From: Thermoplasmata archaeon
GTDB lineage: Archaea; Thermoplasmatota; Thermoplasmata; Thermoplasmatales; Thermoplasmataceae
Length of the DNA: 14,212 nt
Reading direction: 5' to 3'
Assembly (NCBI GenBank): GCA_021847855.1
Contig: JAJZOT010000010.1
Coordinates: 1-14,212 of the forward strand
This document shows positions 5,857-13,775 of the stretch, piece after piece; the stretch's first letter is position 1, and each line of letters opens with the position of its first letter. A program made the position numbers and the translations under genes. The notes below the pieces were generated by a model. It saw nothing but the letters and a program-made list of their open reading frames with translations. It was not told where the DNA came from and made no database searches.

Positions 5857-7157
5857 TGTGTCACCTTACCATAAGTATATTCTCCCATGATGAACGGCAC
5901 AATGCTGTTTTCATTTACCTGTCTGCTCCTTATGCCTATTGAATTAAAGAAATGCGCAATTGCCTTGGTATATGCAGCCTCCTTTGTAACAGCTGCCATG
6001 AAAAGTTTCTGATCAACAGGATCCTTTAGTTCAGGGACAAACTGGCTCCTGTTGATAAGAATGAGGATTATCTTCTTGCCAAGGTGCTTTACAGTGGACT
6101 TTTCCATGTTGAATTTCTCCGGGAAACCAAAAGGGGTCAGTATGAATATTATTGCCTCCTTCCTCACATTATCTTTTATTTTTTCCAGGCAATCTGCTAT
6201 ATCAAATGTTCCTGACGGTTTCATTTCCGAAACTGCCTTTTCAAGACGGTCGATGTTTCTTGAATTCTTTTCTGGTTTGAAATAAACTGTCTTGGTACTT
6301 GAGGTAAGGAGAAAACCCACTCCATCATGGTTCTTGACGATACCATAGCTCATTGCTATGACCTGTGAAATCATCACGTCAAATAAAAGATGGTTGGGTG
6401 GTCCCTGGTTCACGGAATCACTGTAATCCATGACGAAGACGACGTCGACCTGTCTCTCCTCTTCCATCTGCTTGATGTAGAGATCTTCGCCGTTCTGGAT
6501 CCCATAGCGGCTCCATGCAACATATCTGAAATCATCTGATGTGTCATATTCCCGGATTCCGTAGAAATTGTACCCCTGGCCTACTTTTCTTGAGATGTGT
6601 AGACCCCTGGTATAGATTAGATTGCTGTATCTTTCGGAACGCCTGCCCAATGTGTCTGAAGTGGATGGGGCAACCTTCACTTCCATGTTTGCAGTGAGAG
6701 AATAAGTTGCAAGAGCAAGATGAAGTGGATCATCTGCACTCATCAGCAGGGGGCCAATCTCGTATCTGCCTATTGCTGTGGCTGAAATACTGTATTTTCT
6801 TACCACGGTCTCTGAAGGCGCTAGCCTGATCTCTCCTTTAAAATCGCCCCTCGTCTGGAAAACCGACGAAAGAGAATCAAAATAGTTAAAATGAAGCGTG
6901 AGCTTTGAATTATTGGTAAATGAGATAACCGTTTCAACAAACTCGCCCTTCCTTGAATAAGGCTTTTTCATGTCCCTTGAAACTGAAACAAGCTTCATAG
7001 CGGATGCATGCCCGAGATTAAAAATCAGGATGTCAGATGATATTATTGTTATCATCAGCAGGAAGAAAATAATTGCAGTACTGAAGCCAAGTATAACCGA
7101 CTCTAACAAACCGTAAACCATCGACCCTATGATCGCGAATCCGGTTCGCCTTATCAT
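5853..7157 (-). CDS. DUF58 protein with membrane anchor and VWA-like domain
   Basis: DUF58 proteins are the usual partners of MoxR ATPases and are thought to act in folding, assembly or maturation of envelope proteins. The 434 residues begin with two close membrane spans (about 8-48). A beta-rich domain follows (about 60-165) with the family marks IGRYEIGPL and DDPLHL. The DUF58 core is NFYGIREYD (197-205) and DDFRYVAWSRYG (208-219). It runs into a von Willebrand A-like fold: VVFVMDYSDS gives D244, S246 and S248, an intact DxSxS metal site. The C-terminal part has IIFILTPFGFP. The ATG overlaps the moxR stop by 4 bases and the next gene's ATG overlaps this stop by 4, so the three genes are translationally linked. 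Confidence 0.93.
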   Translation of the reverse strand: MIRRTGFAIIGSMVYGLLESVILGFSTAIIFFLLMITIISSDILIFNLGHASAMKLVSVSRDMKKPYSRKGEFVETVISFTNNSKLTLHFNYFDSLSSVFQTRGDFKGEIRLAPSETVVRKYSISATAIGRYEIGPLLMSADDPLHLALATYSLTANMEVKVAPSTSDTLGRRSERYSNLIYTRGLHISRKVGQGYNFYGIREYDTSDDFRYVAWSRYGIQNGEDLYIKQMEEERQVDVVFVMDYSDSVNQGPPNHLLFDVMISQVIAMSYGIVKNHDGVGFLLTSSTKTVYFKPEKNSRNIDRLEKAVSEMKPSGTFDIADCLEKIKDNVRKEAIIFILTPFGFPEKFNMEKSTVKHLGKKIILILINRSQFVPELKDPVDQKLFMAAVTKEAAYTKAIAHFFNSIGIRSRQVNENSIVPFIMGEYTYGKVTQ

Positions 7158-8119
7158 TGTGGAGCTTCCACATCCGCAAGGATGCTGTCTATTATCTTAT
7201 TCACTTCCTCTGTAATGTTGTTCCCGGCAGAAACCATGGCCTCTGGATTGAGGATAAGCCTGTGGTTAAGGAGTTCATGACTCATCGTCTTTATATCTTC
7301 TGGTATGACATAATCCCGTCCGTTGATGAGAGCGTTTGCCCTGGCTGCTTTCAGGTATTTGGCAGTGGTCCTGGGGCTGGCGCCCATATAGATCATGTTG
7401 TGAGTTCTGGACTTCCTTATTATATCTACAACATAGTTCATGATTTCATCTGAAACATAAACTGTGTTTACCTTCTTCCTTATATTGATTATTTTTTCAG
7501 GAGTTAGCTCACTGTTCCTATCAGATTCGACGTTCTGTGATTTTAAAATATTAATCTCCTCTTCCCTTGAAGGATAGGTTAGGATATATCTAAACAGAAA
7601 CCTGTCCATGAGGGCTTCGGCAAGCGGGAATGTTCCCTCCTGCTCGATCGGGTTCTGCGTGGCTATGACAAAAAATGGTTCTGGAAGGTTCTCGGTGATT
7701 CCACCTGTTGATACATGCTTCTCCTCCATTCCCTCAAGCAGTGCACTGTGAACCTTGGGCGGGGTACGGTTCAGTTCGTCAGCCAGTAATATGTTTCCAA
7801 AAATCGGGCCCTTCCTGAACTCCATCTTCCTTGTCTCAAGGTTGAAAACAATCCCGCCTGTTACATCCGAAGGGAGCATATCAGGTGTGAACTGGATCCT
7901 CTTGAAAACGAGGCCAAGGTTTGCGGCAAACTCACTCGCAAGCATGGTTTTTGCAAGTCCGGGTACTCCCTCAAGGAGGACATGATTGTCGCTCAGAAGT
8001 GCAACGAACATAAATCTGACAATTCTTTCGGATCCGATAACTTTCCGGCCTATTGAACGCTGAATGTTGTAAATTGTGTCTCGAAATGATTTCAAGTCGC
8101 CAGTTTCCAGTATTTCCAT
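7154..8119 (-). CDS. MoxR-family AAA+ ATPase
   Basis: A cytoplasmic ATPase of the MoxR group, presumed to act like a chaperone or remodeller on partner proteins with VWA-like domains, here most likely the DUF58 protein next to it. The 321 residues show Walker A GVPGLAKT (51-58), Walker B ILLADE (110-115) followed by LNRTPPK, sensor 1 ATQNPIEQEG with N156, an arginine-finger region AEALMDRF (R173), and the sensor 2 helix ASPRTTAKYLKAARANAL. These are the standard MoxR motifs with none missing, and the length is normal. The ATG at 8119 lies 4 bp after the stop of the coiled-coil gene, and the stop overlaps the DUF58 start as ATGA. Confidence 0.96.
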   Translation of the reverse strand: MEILETGDLKSFRDTIYNIQRSIGRKVIGSERIVRFMFVALLSDNHVLLEGVPGLAKTMLASEFAANLGLVFKRIQFTPDMLPSDVTGGIVFNLETRKMEFRKGPIFGNILLADELNRTPPKVHSALLEGMEEKHVSTGGITENLPEPFFVIATQNPIEQEGTFPLAEALMDRFLFRYILTYPSREEEINILKSQNVESDRNSELTPEKIINIRKKVNTVYVSDEIMNYVVDIIRKSRTHNMIYMGASPRTTAKYLKAARANALINGRDYVIPEDIKTMSHELLNHRLILNPEAMVSAGNNITEEVNKIIDSILADVEAPQ

Positions 8120-8123
8120 ATTA

Positions 8124-8606
8124 TTACCTTCCTGAATGTTCTCTGCCTAAAGATTCCAGTTCTGCCTCAAGATCAACAAGCTTTCTAAGTGTGTCCTTTC
8201 TCCTTTCAACTGCCTTCTTTTTCAGGAACCTTATGCTTGATGTCATCCTTCGGTTATACCTTGTATATTCCTTAATCAGCTTTCTATACCTTTTGTACTT
8301 TAATTTTGCCTCGTTAAAATTCCTGCTTATATCTGAAACTGTTCTACTGTAATTTTCCCTCATTATATCGGCAACCTCCATGTTGAATTCATCTTCCGGA
8401 AGCTGGAATATCTCCCTTCTGGACTCAAAACTCGGAAGTGAGTCTATCCTCTGCTTTTTTGTATATCTTTGAAGTGTAAATGAATATGCAAATAAGATTG
8501 CAACGGGAATTGTGAATTTAAGCATATCAACCGGTGATGAAAGCATCTGGTGCAGAGAACCCAGAAAATCAGAATAAATAGTTCCAAGTATGGATGATCC
8601 ACTCAA
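8124..8606 (-). CDS. Small membrane-anchored coiled-coil protein of the MoxR operon
   Basis: Not a recognised family. The 160-residue protein has one clear membrane span (about 28-46, FTIPVAILFAYSF), then a strongly basic and acidic helical tail from about residue 75 to 155 rich in K, R, E and Y, likely a coiled coil. By the positive-inside rule the basic tail should be in the cytoplasm. Its ATG overlaps the stop of the DUF4129-like gene by 4 bases and it ends 4 bp before moxR. Small single-span proteins sit in the same place in haloarchaeal MoxR loci (DUF7269-type, from memory). It may tether the ATPase or the DUF4129-like protein to the membrane; that is inference. Confidence 0.82.
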   Translation of the reverse strand: MSGSSILGTIYSDFLGSLHQMLSSPVDMLKFTIPVAILFAYSFTLQRYTKKQRIDSLPSFESRREIFQLPEDEFNMEVADIMRENYSRTVSDISRNFNEAKLKYKRYRKLIKEYTRYNRRMTSSIRFLKKKAVERRKDTLRKLVDLEAELESLGREHSGR

Positions 8607-9178
8607 ATAGTGTCCTCCGAATTGACCTGCTTCTCAACCTCTGCGTAATAAAGCTTCATTATGTCCATATAGCTGTAAATGTCTTCAAGCCGCTGAATTA
8701 TCGTCTCAGAATCCGGGTTCCAGTTTTCGCTGAATCTTGTGCGTTCATAATACTCAAGATAGAAAGAAGTCAGCTTCTTAAGCGCATTGAATTTTTCAGA
8801 TTTGGATATATTTGTAAGAACGTATGAATTCATGCTGTCCATGATTGCATGATTGTCAACATATCCATATTCCGGTACCTCAACTCCGATCTCGGTCAAC
8901 GATCTGATTATGAACTGCCTGTTTGTTTCGGATTTGTCAGTAGAGACTGAAAAAAATCTCATATAATCATTCTTGGCATAATTGTATCCAGTGACGATTG
9001 CCTTCTTTATCCTCCCGTCGCCAAGTAACTTCCTTGTTTCTGCAATCGGAGGTATATCGCCAACCGTCTTGATCTTGATGATTGTCTTGGCGCGCGATAC
9101 CCGCTTTGATTCCCTGCTGGAAAACAACCTCTTCAGAAAGGATTGTTTTTTTTGTTTCGGTTGTGATTCGACTTCCAT
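8603..9178 (-). CDS. Soluble DUF4129-like protein of the MoxR operon
   Basis: The 191-residue protein has no membrane span. A basic, disordered-looking N-terminus (QPKQKKQSFLKRLFSSRES) leads to a mostly helical domain (about 55-185). That domain contains IKKAIVTGYNYAKNDYM, then ETNRQFIIRSLTEIGVEVP, and later LKKLTSFYLEYYERTRFS. This order of a helix with a paired Tyr, a middle helix with a small loop, and a last 'LT..Y..AR(Y/F)S' helix resembles the DUF4129 domain found with MoxR and DUF58. In most relatives that domain follows membrane spans; here it stands alone. The ATG at 9178 is preceded by GGTG 9 bases upstream. It starts 15 bp after the surface-protein gene and overlaps the next gene by 4 bases. 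The family match is by eye and moderate. Confidence 0.85.
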   Translation of the reverse strand: MEVESQPKQKKQSFLKRLFSSRESKRVSRAKTIIKIKTVGDIPPIAETRKLLGDGRIKKAIVTGYNYAKNDYMRFFSVSTDKSETNRQFIIRSLTEIGVEVPEYGYVDNHAIMDSMNSYVLTNISKSEKFNALKKLTSFYLEYYERTRFSENWNPDSETIIQRLEDIYSYMDIMKLYYAEVEKQVNSEDTI

Positions 9179-9193
9179 TTAACATGCACCATT

Positions 9194-11947
9194 TTAATTT
9201 AGTGATACCCCGTAGTAATAAACCTCAAAATGAGTAGCTATATGAACATTTGCAGATGTGTTGTATGTTATTATCCTGACAGAAATCTGGCCATTAACCT
9301 GAAAATCTGTGTCCAGATATATAACTGAATAAGTACCAGTATAGGAAAGAGTGAACGAAACGTTTGAATTATTAATGTAAAGATATGTTATGCCAGACAG
9401 ATTCAGGCTGACGTTTCCGCTGTAAATTTCACCGGTCACTTTTGTTGCATTGCTGAATTCATATACAATTTCACCATTATTATCCGTGTATAGAGAAGTA
9501 CTGAGATTATCCCGTTTATTTGAGACGTTCAGGAATATATCCATGACGGGGGATGTCGAAGTAAGGGTTGCATTTTTGTAATAATCACTAATCGAACTGG
9601 TAAGGTTGACTGCCAGAAGGTTCTTTCCATATAAACCGAAAATTGTTATATTTCCGTTTCCGGATGTAACAAATGCCGGGTTTCCAGAATCGATTGCATA
9701 ATAGAATGATTTAACTGTATCAAAATCCAGTATGACGGCATATGGTGTTACAGCTACTGTCTTGTTTGTATTCCTTTCTGTAATAGTAATATTGAAAGAC
9801 TCAACAATGAAATGGGCGTTTTCATATGAAATGTTGAATGTTGCATTATAACCTGGGAAGGAGAAAACTGTTCCGTTGTTTGTGAATTTATGGGTGATAT
9901 TAATGGGCAGGGAACTGTTGGTAATGAGGAGAGTTTGAGACGGGACAGACCTACCCTCGGATGTAGTGTTTGCAGAATCAAATAAAGTTATATGTGTAAT
10001 ATATAACTGCCGCGGTGTCAGTGAAACCGGCAGATTTACGGATCCGGTATTACTTATTGTAGTTGAGAAGGAATCATAAAGGGTGGAAGCTATGAAAAAT
10101 CTGTAGTTCCCGGATTCCAGGTCGCCTGCATATAAGGAACCTGTAGAATTTGTCTCTTTTATTACGTAGAAATCATGATTGGATATCCTGAAAATAACGA
10201 GGAAATACGTGGATTCAACTGGTTTGCCTGTCGATGCGTTCAGCATATTAAAGGTCACATTATGGAAGGAGGAGGATGTATAGTTACCGGCTCCACTGAG
10301 GTTAGCCTTTACTTCTCCTTCTGTCAATCCTGGAATCAGCTCGTTGGTCCATGTCTGAAGGCCGTTTACAATCGGAGTGAGCGAAATGTTCACTGAAAGG
10401 TTTTTATCAATGTTAAGCAGTTTTGTTTCGTTGCTTATGTAATCAACTGCTGATGCATTGAAGGTGTAATTTCCCTCTACAAGGTTTATATCATAGAAAC
10501 CGGTCGAATTGGTTTTCACTGAAACTGAGGAATTGGACACATTATATAGATCAACCTTGACTTCGGCTCCGGAAATATAGAGGTGATTGTAAGCATTGGT
10601 GATTTCACCATTCACGGTGAAAATAAAACTGCTCTTCGGTGATAGTGAGAAGTTGTCCAGTGTAACATTTTTCACAATAGAAACATTGAGATAATAACCG
10701 AAATATGGGATTGTCTCGATCAGGAAGCTATAGTTTCCCTGGTAATTAAATTCAATGAGATATGTCCCGTTAATGGAAGTCTCGACAGGAGTGTCCCGGT
10801 ATGTCCCGTTTTCATCTGATATGAAATTCAATAATGTCAATGCAACTGGAAGACCATCCAATGTATTGTTTACTTTCCCTTCAAGTATATAGGTTCCCCT
10901 TGCAGAATAATTAACCGTTGAATTGTAAACAGGTACAGGCGGAGGTGGAATCTGGTAAGATGGTGTCTTGAATGGATTTATGCTGTTGAGCGTGATATTT
11001 ACATCAGTTTTGTTTGTGTCTATGTATAATGTGGTCTGATTCGCACCATAACCTACCCTGCTTGCATTGATTGTGTCCGTTCCTAATGGGACCTCAATGG
11101 TATAAAAACCCTTATTGTTCGTATAAGTTGTCCTGTTGTCGTTGAAAGAGTGAACGTTTGCATTTGATATCGTCGAATGCGTTGCCGTCAGCACATATCC
11201 GCTTACATTGAATACAGGATGGTTCGAAGTTAGAGTGAGCTTCTCATTGATAATGTTTGAACCAGTTACATTGAGTTCGTAAGGATAAGGTTGCGGATTT
11301 ATGAATTTCTTGTTAACAGTAATACTGTAAGAATCATTATAAAGGCCGATGGAAAATAAGCCCTGACCGTTTGACGAGACTGTACCGCTGGAGAATGAAC
11401 CCAAAAATATGATCTGCACGTTTGAAGCAACTGTCCCGTTCTGATAAACAGTAGAACCGGAAACACTATATTTAACCGCAGGACTTAATGACAGATTCAA
11501 CCAGACTGTCTTTCCTGTTAATGTAAGCAGTACTTCCTTTTTAGCAAATCCCGGAACCTTAATGAAAAAGTAGCCGGTACCGGCGCGAAGAGCTGTGAAT
11601 GAATATCTACCGGAATTGATCCTGCTGATTGCCCCTGCAGGGTAAAGTGAAATAAACGCTTCAGAACCCTGAATCAGCTGACCTGAAGATGCATTTTTAA
11701 GGTATCCTGTAATAACAGTAGTTGCATTTCCGGAAAAACTAAAATTGAAAAGTGTAGCATTATCTGTGTCCAGTGTAACGGGAACCAAAGTCTCATTATA
11801 GAAGAATGTTTCATTTATGTTAGGTGGTGGTATCACGTTTTTAGGGATTTTAACAGGACCTGTTGGTGGCACCACGTGTATGAAGAAGAAAAGTGAAGAG
11901 AGAATTATAATTGCTGCGATAAATGCAGCTACTCCTTTTGAGTTCAA
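9194..11947 (-). CDS. Large sequon-rich surface protein with carboxypeptidase-regulatory-like repeats
   Basis: The 917-residue protein starts with a single hydrophobic segment (about 5-26, VAAFIAAIIILSSLFFF), a signal anchor or signal peptide, and has no C-terminal span. The rest should lie outside the cell. I count about 57 N-x-S/T sequons, implying dense N-glycosylation. Repeated beta-sandwich units of the carboxypeptidase regulatory type are suggested by recurring patterns such as VSGYVLTATHSTISNANV, then NNKGFYTIEVPLG, and NSTGFYDINLVEGNYTFNAS. A proline-rich linker (IPPPPVPV, near 334) divides two sets of repeats. The start is TTG at 11945-11947; no other start fits before the signal segment, and the TATA box makes it leaderless. 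It heads the operon that continues through moxR and DUF58. A role as substrate or sensor of that machine is inferred from position. Confidence 0.9.
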   Translation of the reverse strand: MNSKGVAAFIAAIIILSSLFFFIHVVPPTGPVKIPKNVIPPPNINETFFYNETLVPVTLDTDNATLFNFSFSGNATTVITGYLKNASSGQLIQGSEAFISLYPAGAISRINSGRYSFTALRAGTGYFFIKVPGFAKKEVLLTLTGKTVWLNLSLSPAVKYSVSGSTVYQNGTVASNVQIIFLGSFSSGTVSSNGQGLFSIGLYNDSYSITVNKKFINPQPYPYELNVTGSNIINEKLTLTSNHPVFNVSGYVLTATHSTISNANVHSFNDNRTTYTNNKGFYTIEVPLGTDTINASRVGYGANQTTLYIDTNKTDVNITLNSINPFKTPSYQIPPPPVPVYNSTVNYSARGTYILEGKVNNTLDGLPVALTLLNFISDENGTYRDTPVETSINGTYLIEFNYQGNYSFLIETIPYFGYYLNVSIVKNVTLDNFSLSPKSSFIFTVNGEITNAYNHLYISGAEVKVDLYNVSNSSVSVKTNSTGFYDINLVEGNYTFNASAVDYISNETKLLNIDKNLSVNISLTPIVNGLQTWTNELIPGLTEGEVKANLSGAGNYTSSSFHNVTFNMLNASTGKPVESTYFLVIFRISNHDFYVIKETNSTGSLYAGDLESGNYRFFIASTLYDSFSTTISNTGSVNLPVSLTPRQLYITHITLFDSANTTSEGRSVPSQTLLITNSSLPINITHKFTNNGTVFSFPGYNATFNISYENAHFIVESFNITITERNTNKTVAVTPYAVILDFDTVKSFYYAIDSGNPAFVTSGNGNITIFGLYGKNLLAVNLTSSISDYYKNATLTSTSPVMDIFLNVSNKRDNLSTSLYTDNNGEIVYEFSNATKVTGEIYSGNVSLNLSGITYLYINNSNVSFTLSYTGTYSVIYLDTDFQVNGQISVRIITYNTSANVHIATHFEVYYYGVSLN

Positions 11948-11966
11948 CTCTTTGCAAATTTAATCA

Positions 11967-11976
11967 ACTATATAAG
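11967..11976 (-). promoter_or_regulatory. TATA box at the head of the surface-protein/MoxR operon
   Basis: The minus strand reads CTTATATAGT, centred 24-25 bp before the TTG start at 11947. Transcription should begin at or within a base or two of that codon, so the message would be leaderless with a TTG start. It lies in the 58-bp gap after arcS and is the only good promoter I see for the following six-gene run. Confidence 0.6.
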
Positions 11977-12005
11977 TATCTTGGTACCAGTTGGCGGAAA
12001 CTAAA

Positions 12006-13577
12006 TTAATTCCTCATTTTGACTGCCACGCCTTTTTTAAGATCCCGCATTGCAATTGAAGGCATTTTTGAAACTCCCACGCCCCGTATCTCTCCATTGT
12101 GAACTACGACAACTTCGTCCTCGATTCCGATGTCTTCTGTGGATGAAAGTATACCGACCGGATAGATATTGGCTGTTGGCTTGAAATCGTCTATTTCGAC
12201 CAGAAACTTGGTGTTTTCAAGAAAAGCCGGTGCAATTTCCCTGGTGATAGTTTCTTTTCCCTGAGTCCGGTTAAAGACAATGCAGACTTTTCCTGCTTTG
12301 GTAAGCATATCCTGGTTATAGCTTTTTATCGCCCTGGTCCCTTCCAGATACGGTTCAATCCAGTTTCCGAATTGGAACCTGGCAACGGAGCGAAGCTCCT
12401 CATATCTTTCGTTTAAGTGCCTGCGCCTGGATTTGTTATCAGTCACATCGGAGACGACTTTTCTCAGATTAGAAAGATCCGATTGTCTCCCTGAACGGCC
12501 CTCTATAAATATTGAATCCTCCGGGAGAACTTCCTTTAAGAAGAGCAGATCCTCTGGAAGGAATGCAATTATCCTATCGTATTTATTCCTATCAAGATAA
12601 GATTTCAACATTGTTGAGATCATTTTTTTCTCGTCCTCGAACCACTGCCCGATGACGGGTATATCATAGAATGCGGCAGGGTAAATACCCTCCAGTTCTC
12701 TCGGAACAAGACCAACTGGGGATGTCACTATCAATTCGTGAAGATTTTCTCTCAATCCAGATAATGCCTCAATTATTCTCTGGTGGCTCCTGGAGGATGA
12801 ATACGGTTTCCGGGCTGAACATGGTAGTAGCAGAAGAAAATCTCTCCCTTCAGGTTTGACGTAATTATTGGTGATTTTCTTTCTATATTGAAGCAGATCG
12901 GGTCGGTAAATCGAAAGTATTTCATTTGCACGTATAAAGGGTGTTACCCTTGGAAATGCAGAAATCTGTTTATCTGCATATTTATTGTCAAGATTTCGGA
13001 TTATCTCAATGGATTTTCCAGATATAATGTATTTCTCAACTAATTCACGAAGCGTTCTGCTTTCAATAGCCCTTCTGACAGTTAATATCTCTTCGTTGAC
13101 GTAGTTTAGATTGTCTTCAAATGGATCAGCCTCTGACTTCGCATATCCAAAAGGCGTTATCTTAAAGTGATCAGTAGAAAGTTTTCTCAGCAATATGTCG
13201 TCGAAAATTGAGAATCCGAGATACACAAGGGAGGGTATAAGGAATGGGTCAGATATGCCTGGACCGTAAATCAATTTTTTATAACCGTATATTGAATGTA
13301 TCTTCATCATCTCGTCTACCAACGAAGATGAATGTTGCAGCAGATATGATGCATTTCTGAATACGAGAATATCATCAAGTTCTACGATATCTGCGGAGGC
13401 GGCCTCCAGATAAGATCGTTTTGAGTATTTCTTGATCTCCCTTCCAAATATAAAATTAGAATCAGCTTCTGACTTGAAAAAAGATCTATCAGTTGTATCG
13501 ATAATTCCAGGATAATCGAAGACGCTGTCCAGTGTTCCGGTCCTGGAAAAACAGAAAAAAGCCCTATCAACAAACAT
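12006..13577 (-). CDS. arcS: Archaeosine synthase ArcS (TgtA2-type)
   Basis: ArcS acts on preQ0 at position 15 of archaeal tRNAs, a late step to archaeosine; later work shows it adds lysine, which the radical-SAM partner RaSEA then cleaves. The 523 residues have a degenerate TGT-like N-terminal part (about 1-235), then the hallmark LLLPCSARKPYSSSRSH (PC at 252-253, K257, H265), which fits the PC-x3-KPY-x2-S-x2-H motif. It is followed by VTSPVGLVPRELEGIYPAAFYDIP and GQWFEDE. The C-terminal PUA domain (about 440-523) holds VVVHNGEIRGVGVSKMPS and KKGVAVKMRN. It is slightly shorter than many ArcS proteins. The ATG at 13575-13577 is immediately preceded by an A/T-rich run, so the transcript start is uncertain. 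No tgtA or RaSEA gene lies in the window. Confidence 0.93.
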   Translation of the reverse strand: MFVDRAFFCFSRTGTLDSVFDYPGIIDTTDRSFFKSEADSNFIFGREIKKYSKRSYLEAASADIVELDDILVFRNASYLLQHSSSLVDEMMKIHSIYGYKKLIYGPGISDPFLIPSLVYLGFSIFDDILLRKLSTDHFKITPFGYAKSEADPFEDNLNYVNEEILTVRRAIESRTLRELVEKYIISGKSIEIIRNLDNKYADKQISAFPRVTPFIRANEILSIYRPDLLQYRKKITNNYVKPEGRDFLLLLPCSARKPYSSSRSHQRIIEALSGLRENLHELIVTSPVGLVPRELEGIYPAAFYDIPVIGQWFEDEKKMISTMLKSYLDRNKYDRIIAFLPEDLLFLKEVLPEDSIFIEGRSGRQSDLSNLRKVVSDVTDNKSRRRHLNERYEELRSVARFQFGNWIEPYLEGTRAIKSYNQDMLTKAGKVCIVFNRTQGKETITREIAPAFLENTKFLVEIDDFKPTANIYPVGILSSTEDIGIEDEVVVVHNGEIRGVGVSKMPSIAMRDLKKGVAVKMRN

Positions 13578-13775
13578 CTTTATATTCCAATCTTTATGCT
13601 ACATCTCAGAACAATAGATAAAATCTATTGCTATGACAGGGTTTCAGATACTTTATTTTTCAAACTCTTTAATTTAGCAGAATTTCTGTCTGAAATATAC
13701 CAAAATTTAATTAGTTTCTTTTTAATGTGCAGACAATCATAATCGTTTGCATTTGCTGTCGGAAAGGTTCTATTA
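13578..13775. promoter_or_regulatory. Divergent intergenic region between arcS and csl4
   Basis: A 198-bp A/T-rich gap holding promoters for both genes. For csl4 the candidates on the plus strand are AAAATTTAATTA (13702-13713) and TTTTTAATG (13719-13727). For arcS, ATATAAAG ends only a few bases before the ATG, too near for normal spacing, while GCATAAAG around 13592-13599 fits better. None is decisive. I see no gene or stable RNA here. Confidence 0.35.
13761..13767 (+). promoter_or_regulatory. Shine-Dalgarno-like site deciding the csl4 start
   Basis: GGAAAGG lies 8 bases before the ATG at 13776. This is normal Shine-Dalgarno spacing and favours that start over the in-frame ATG at 13797. Confidence 0.45.

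Noticed and set aside
8967..9185. 72-residue minus-strand ORF starting 7 bases before the DUF4129-like gene
   Set aside because: It is a different frame of the same strand inside the 191-residue gene and ends without any recognisable domain.
13642..13695. Inverted pair TTTCAGA / TCTGAAA between arcS and csl4
   Set aside because: Seven bases with a 40-base loop is too weak for a hairpin, and in A/T-rich DNA it is expected by chance.
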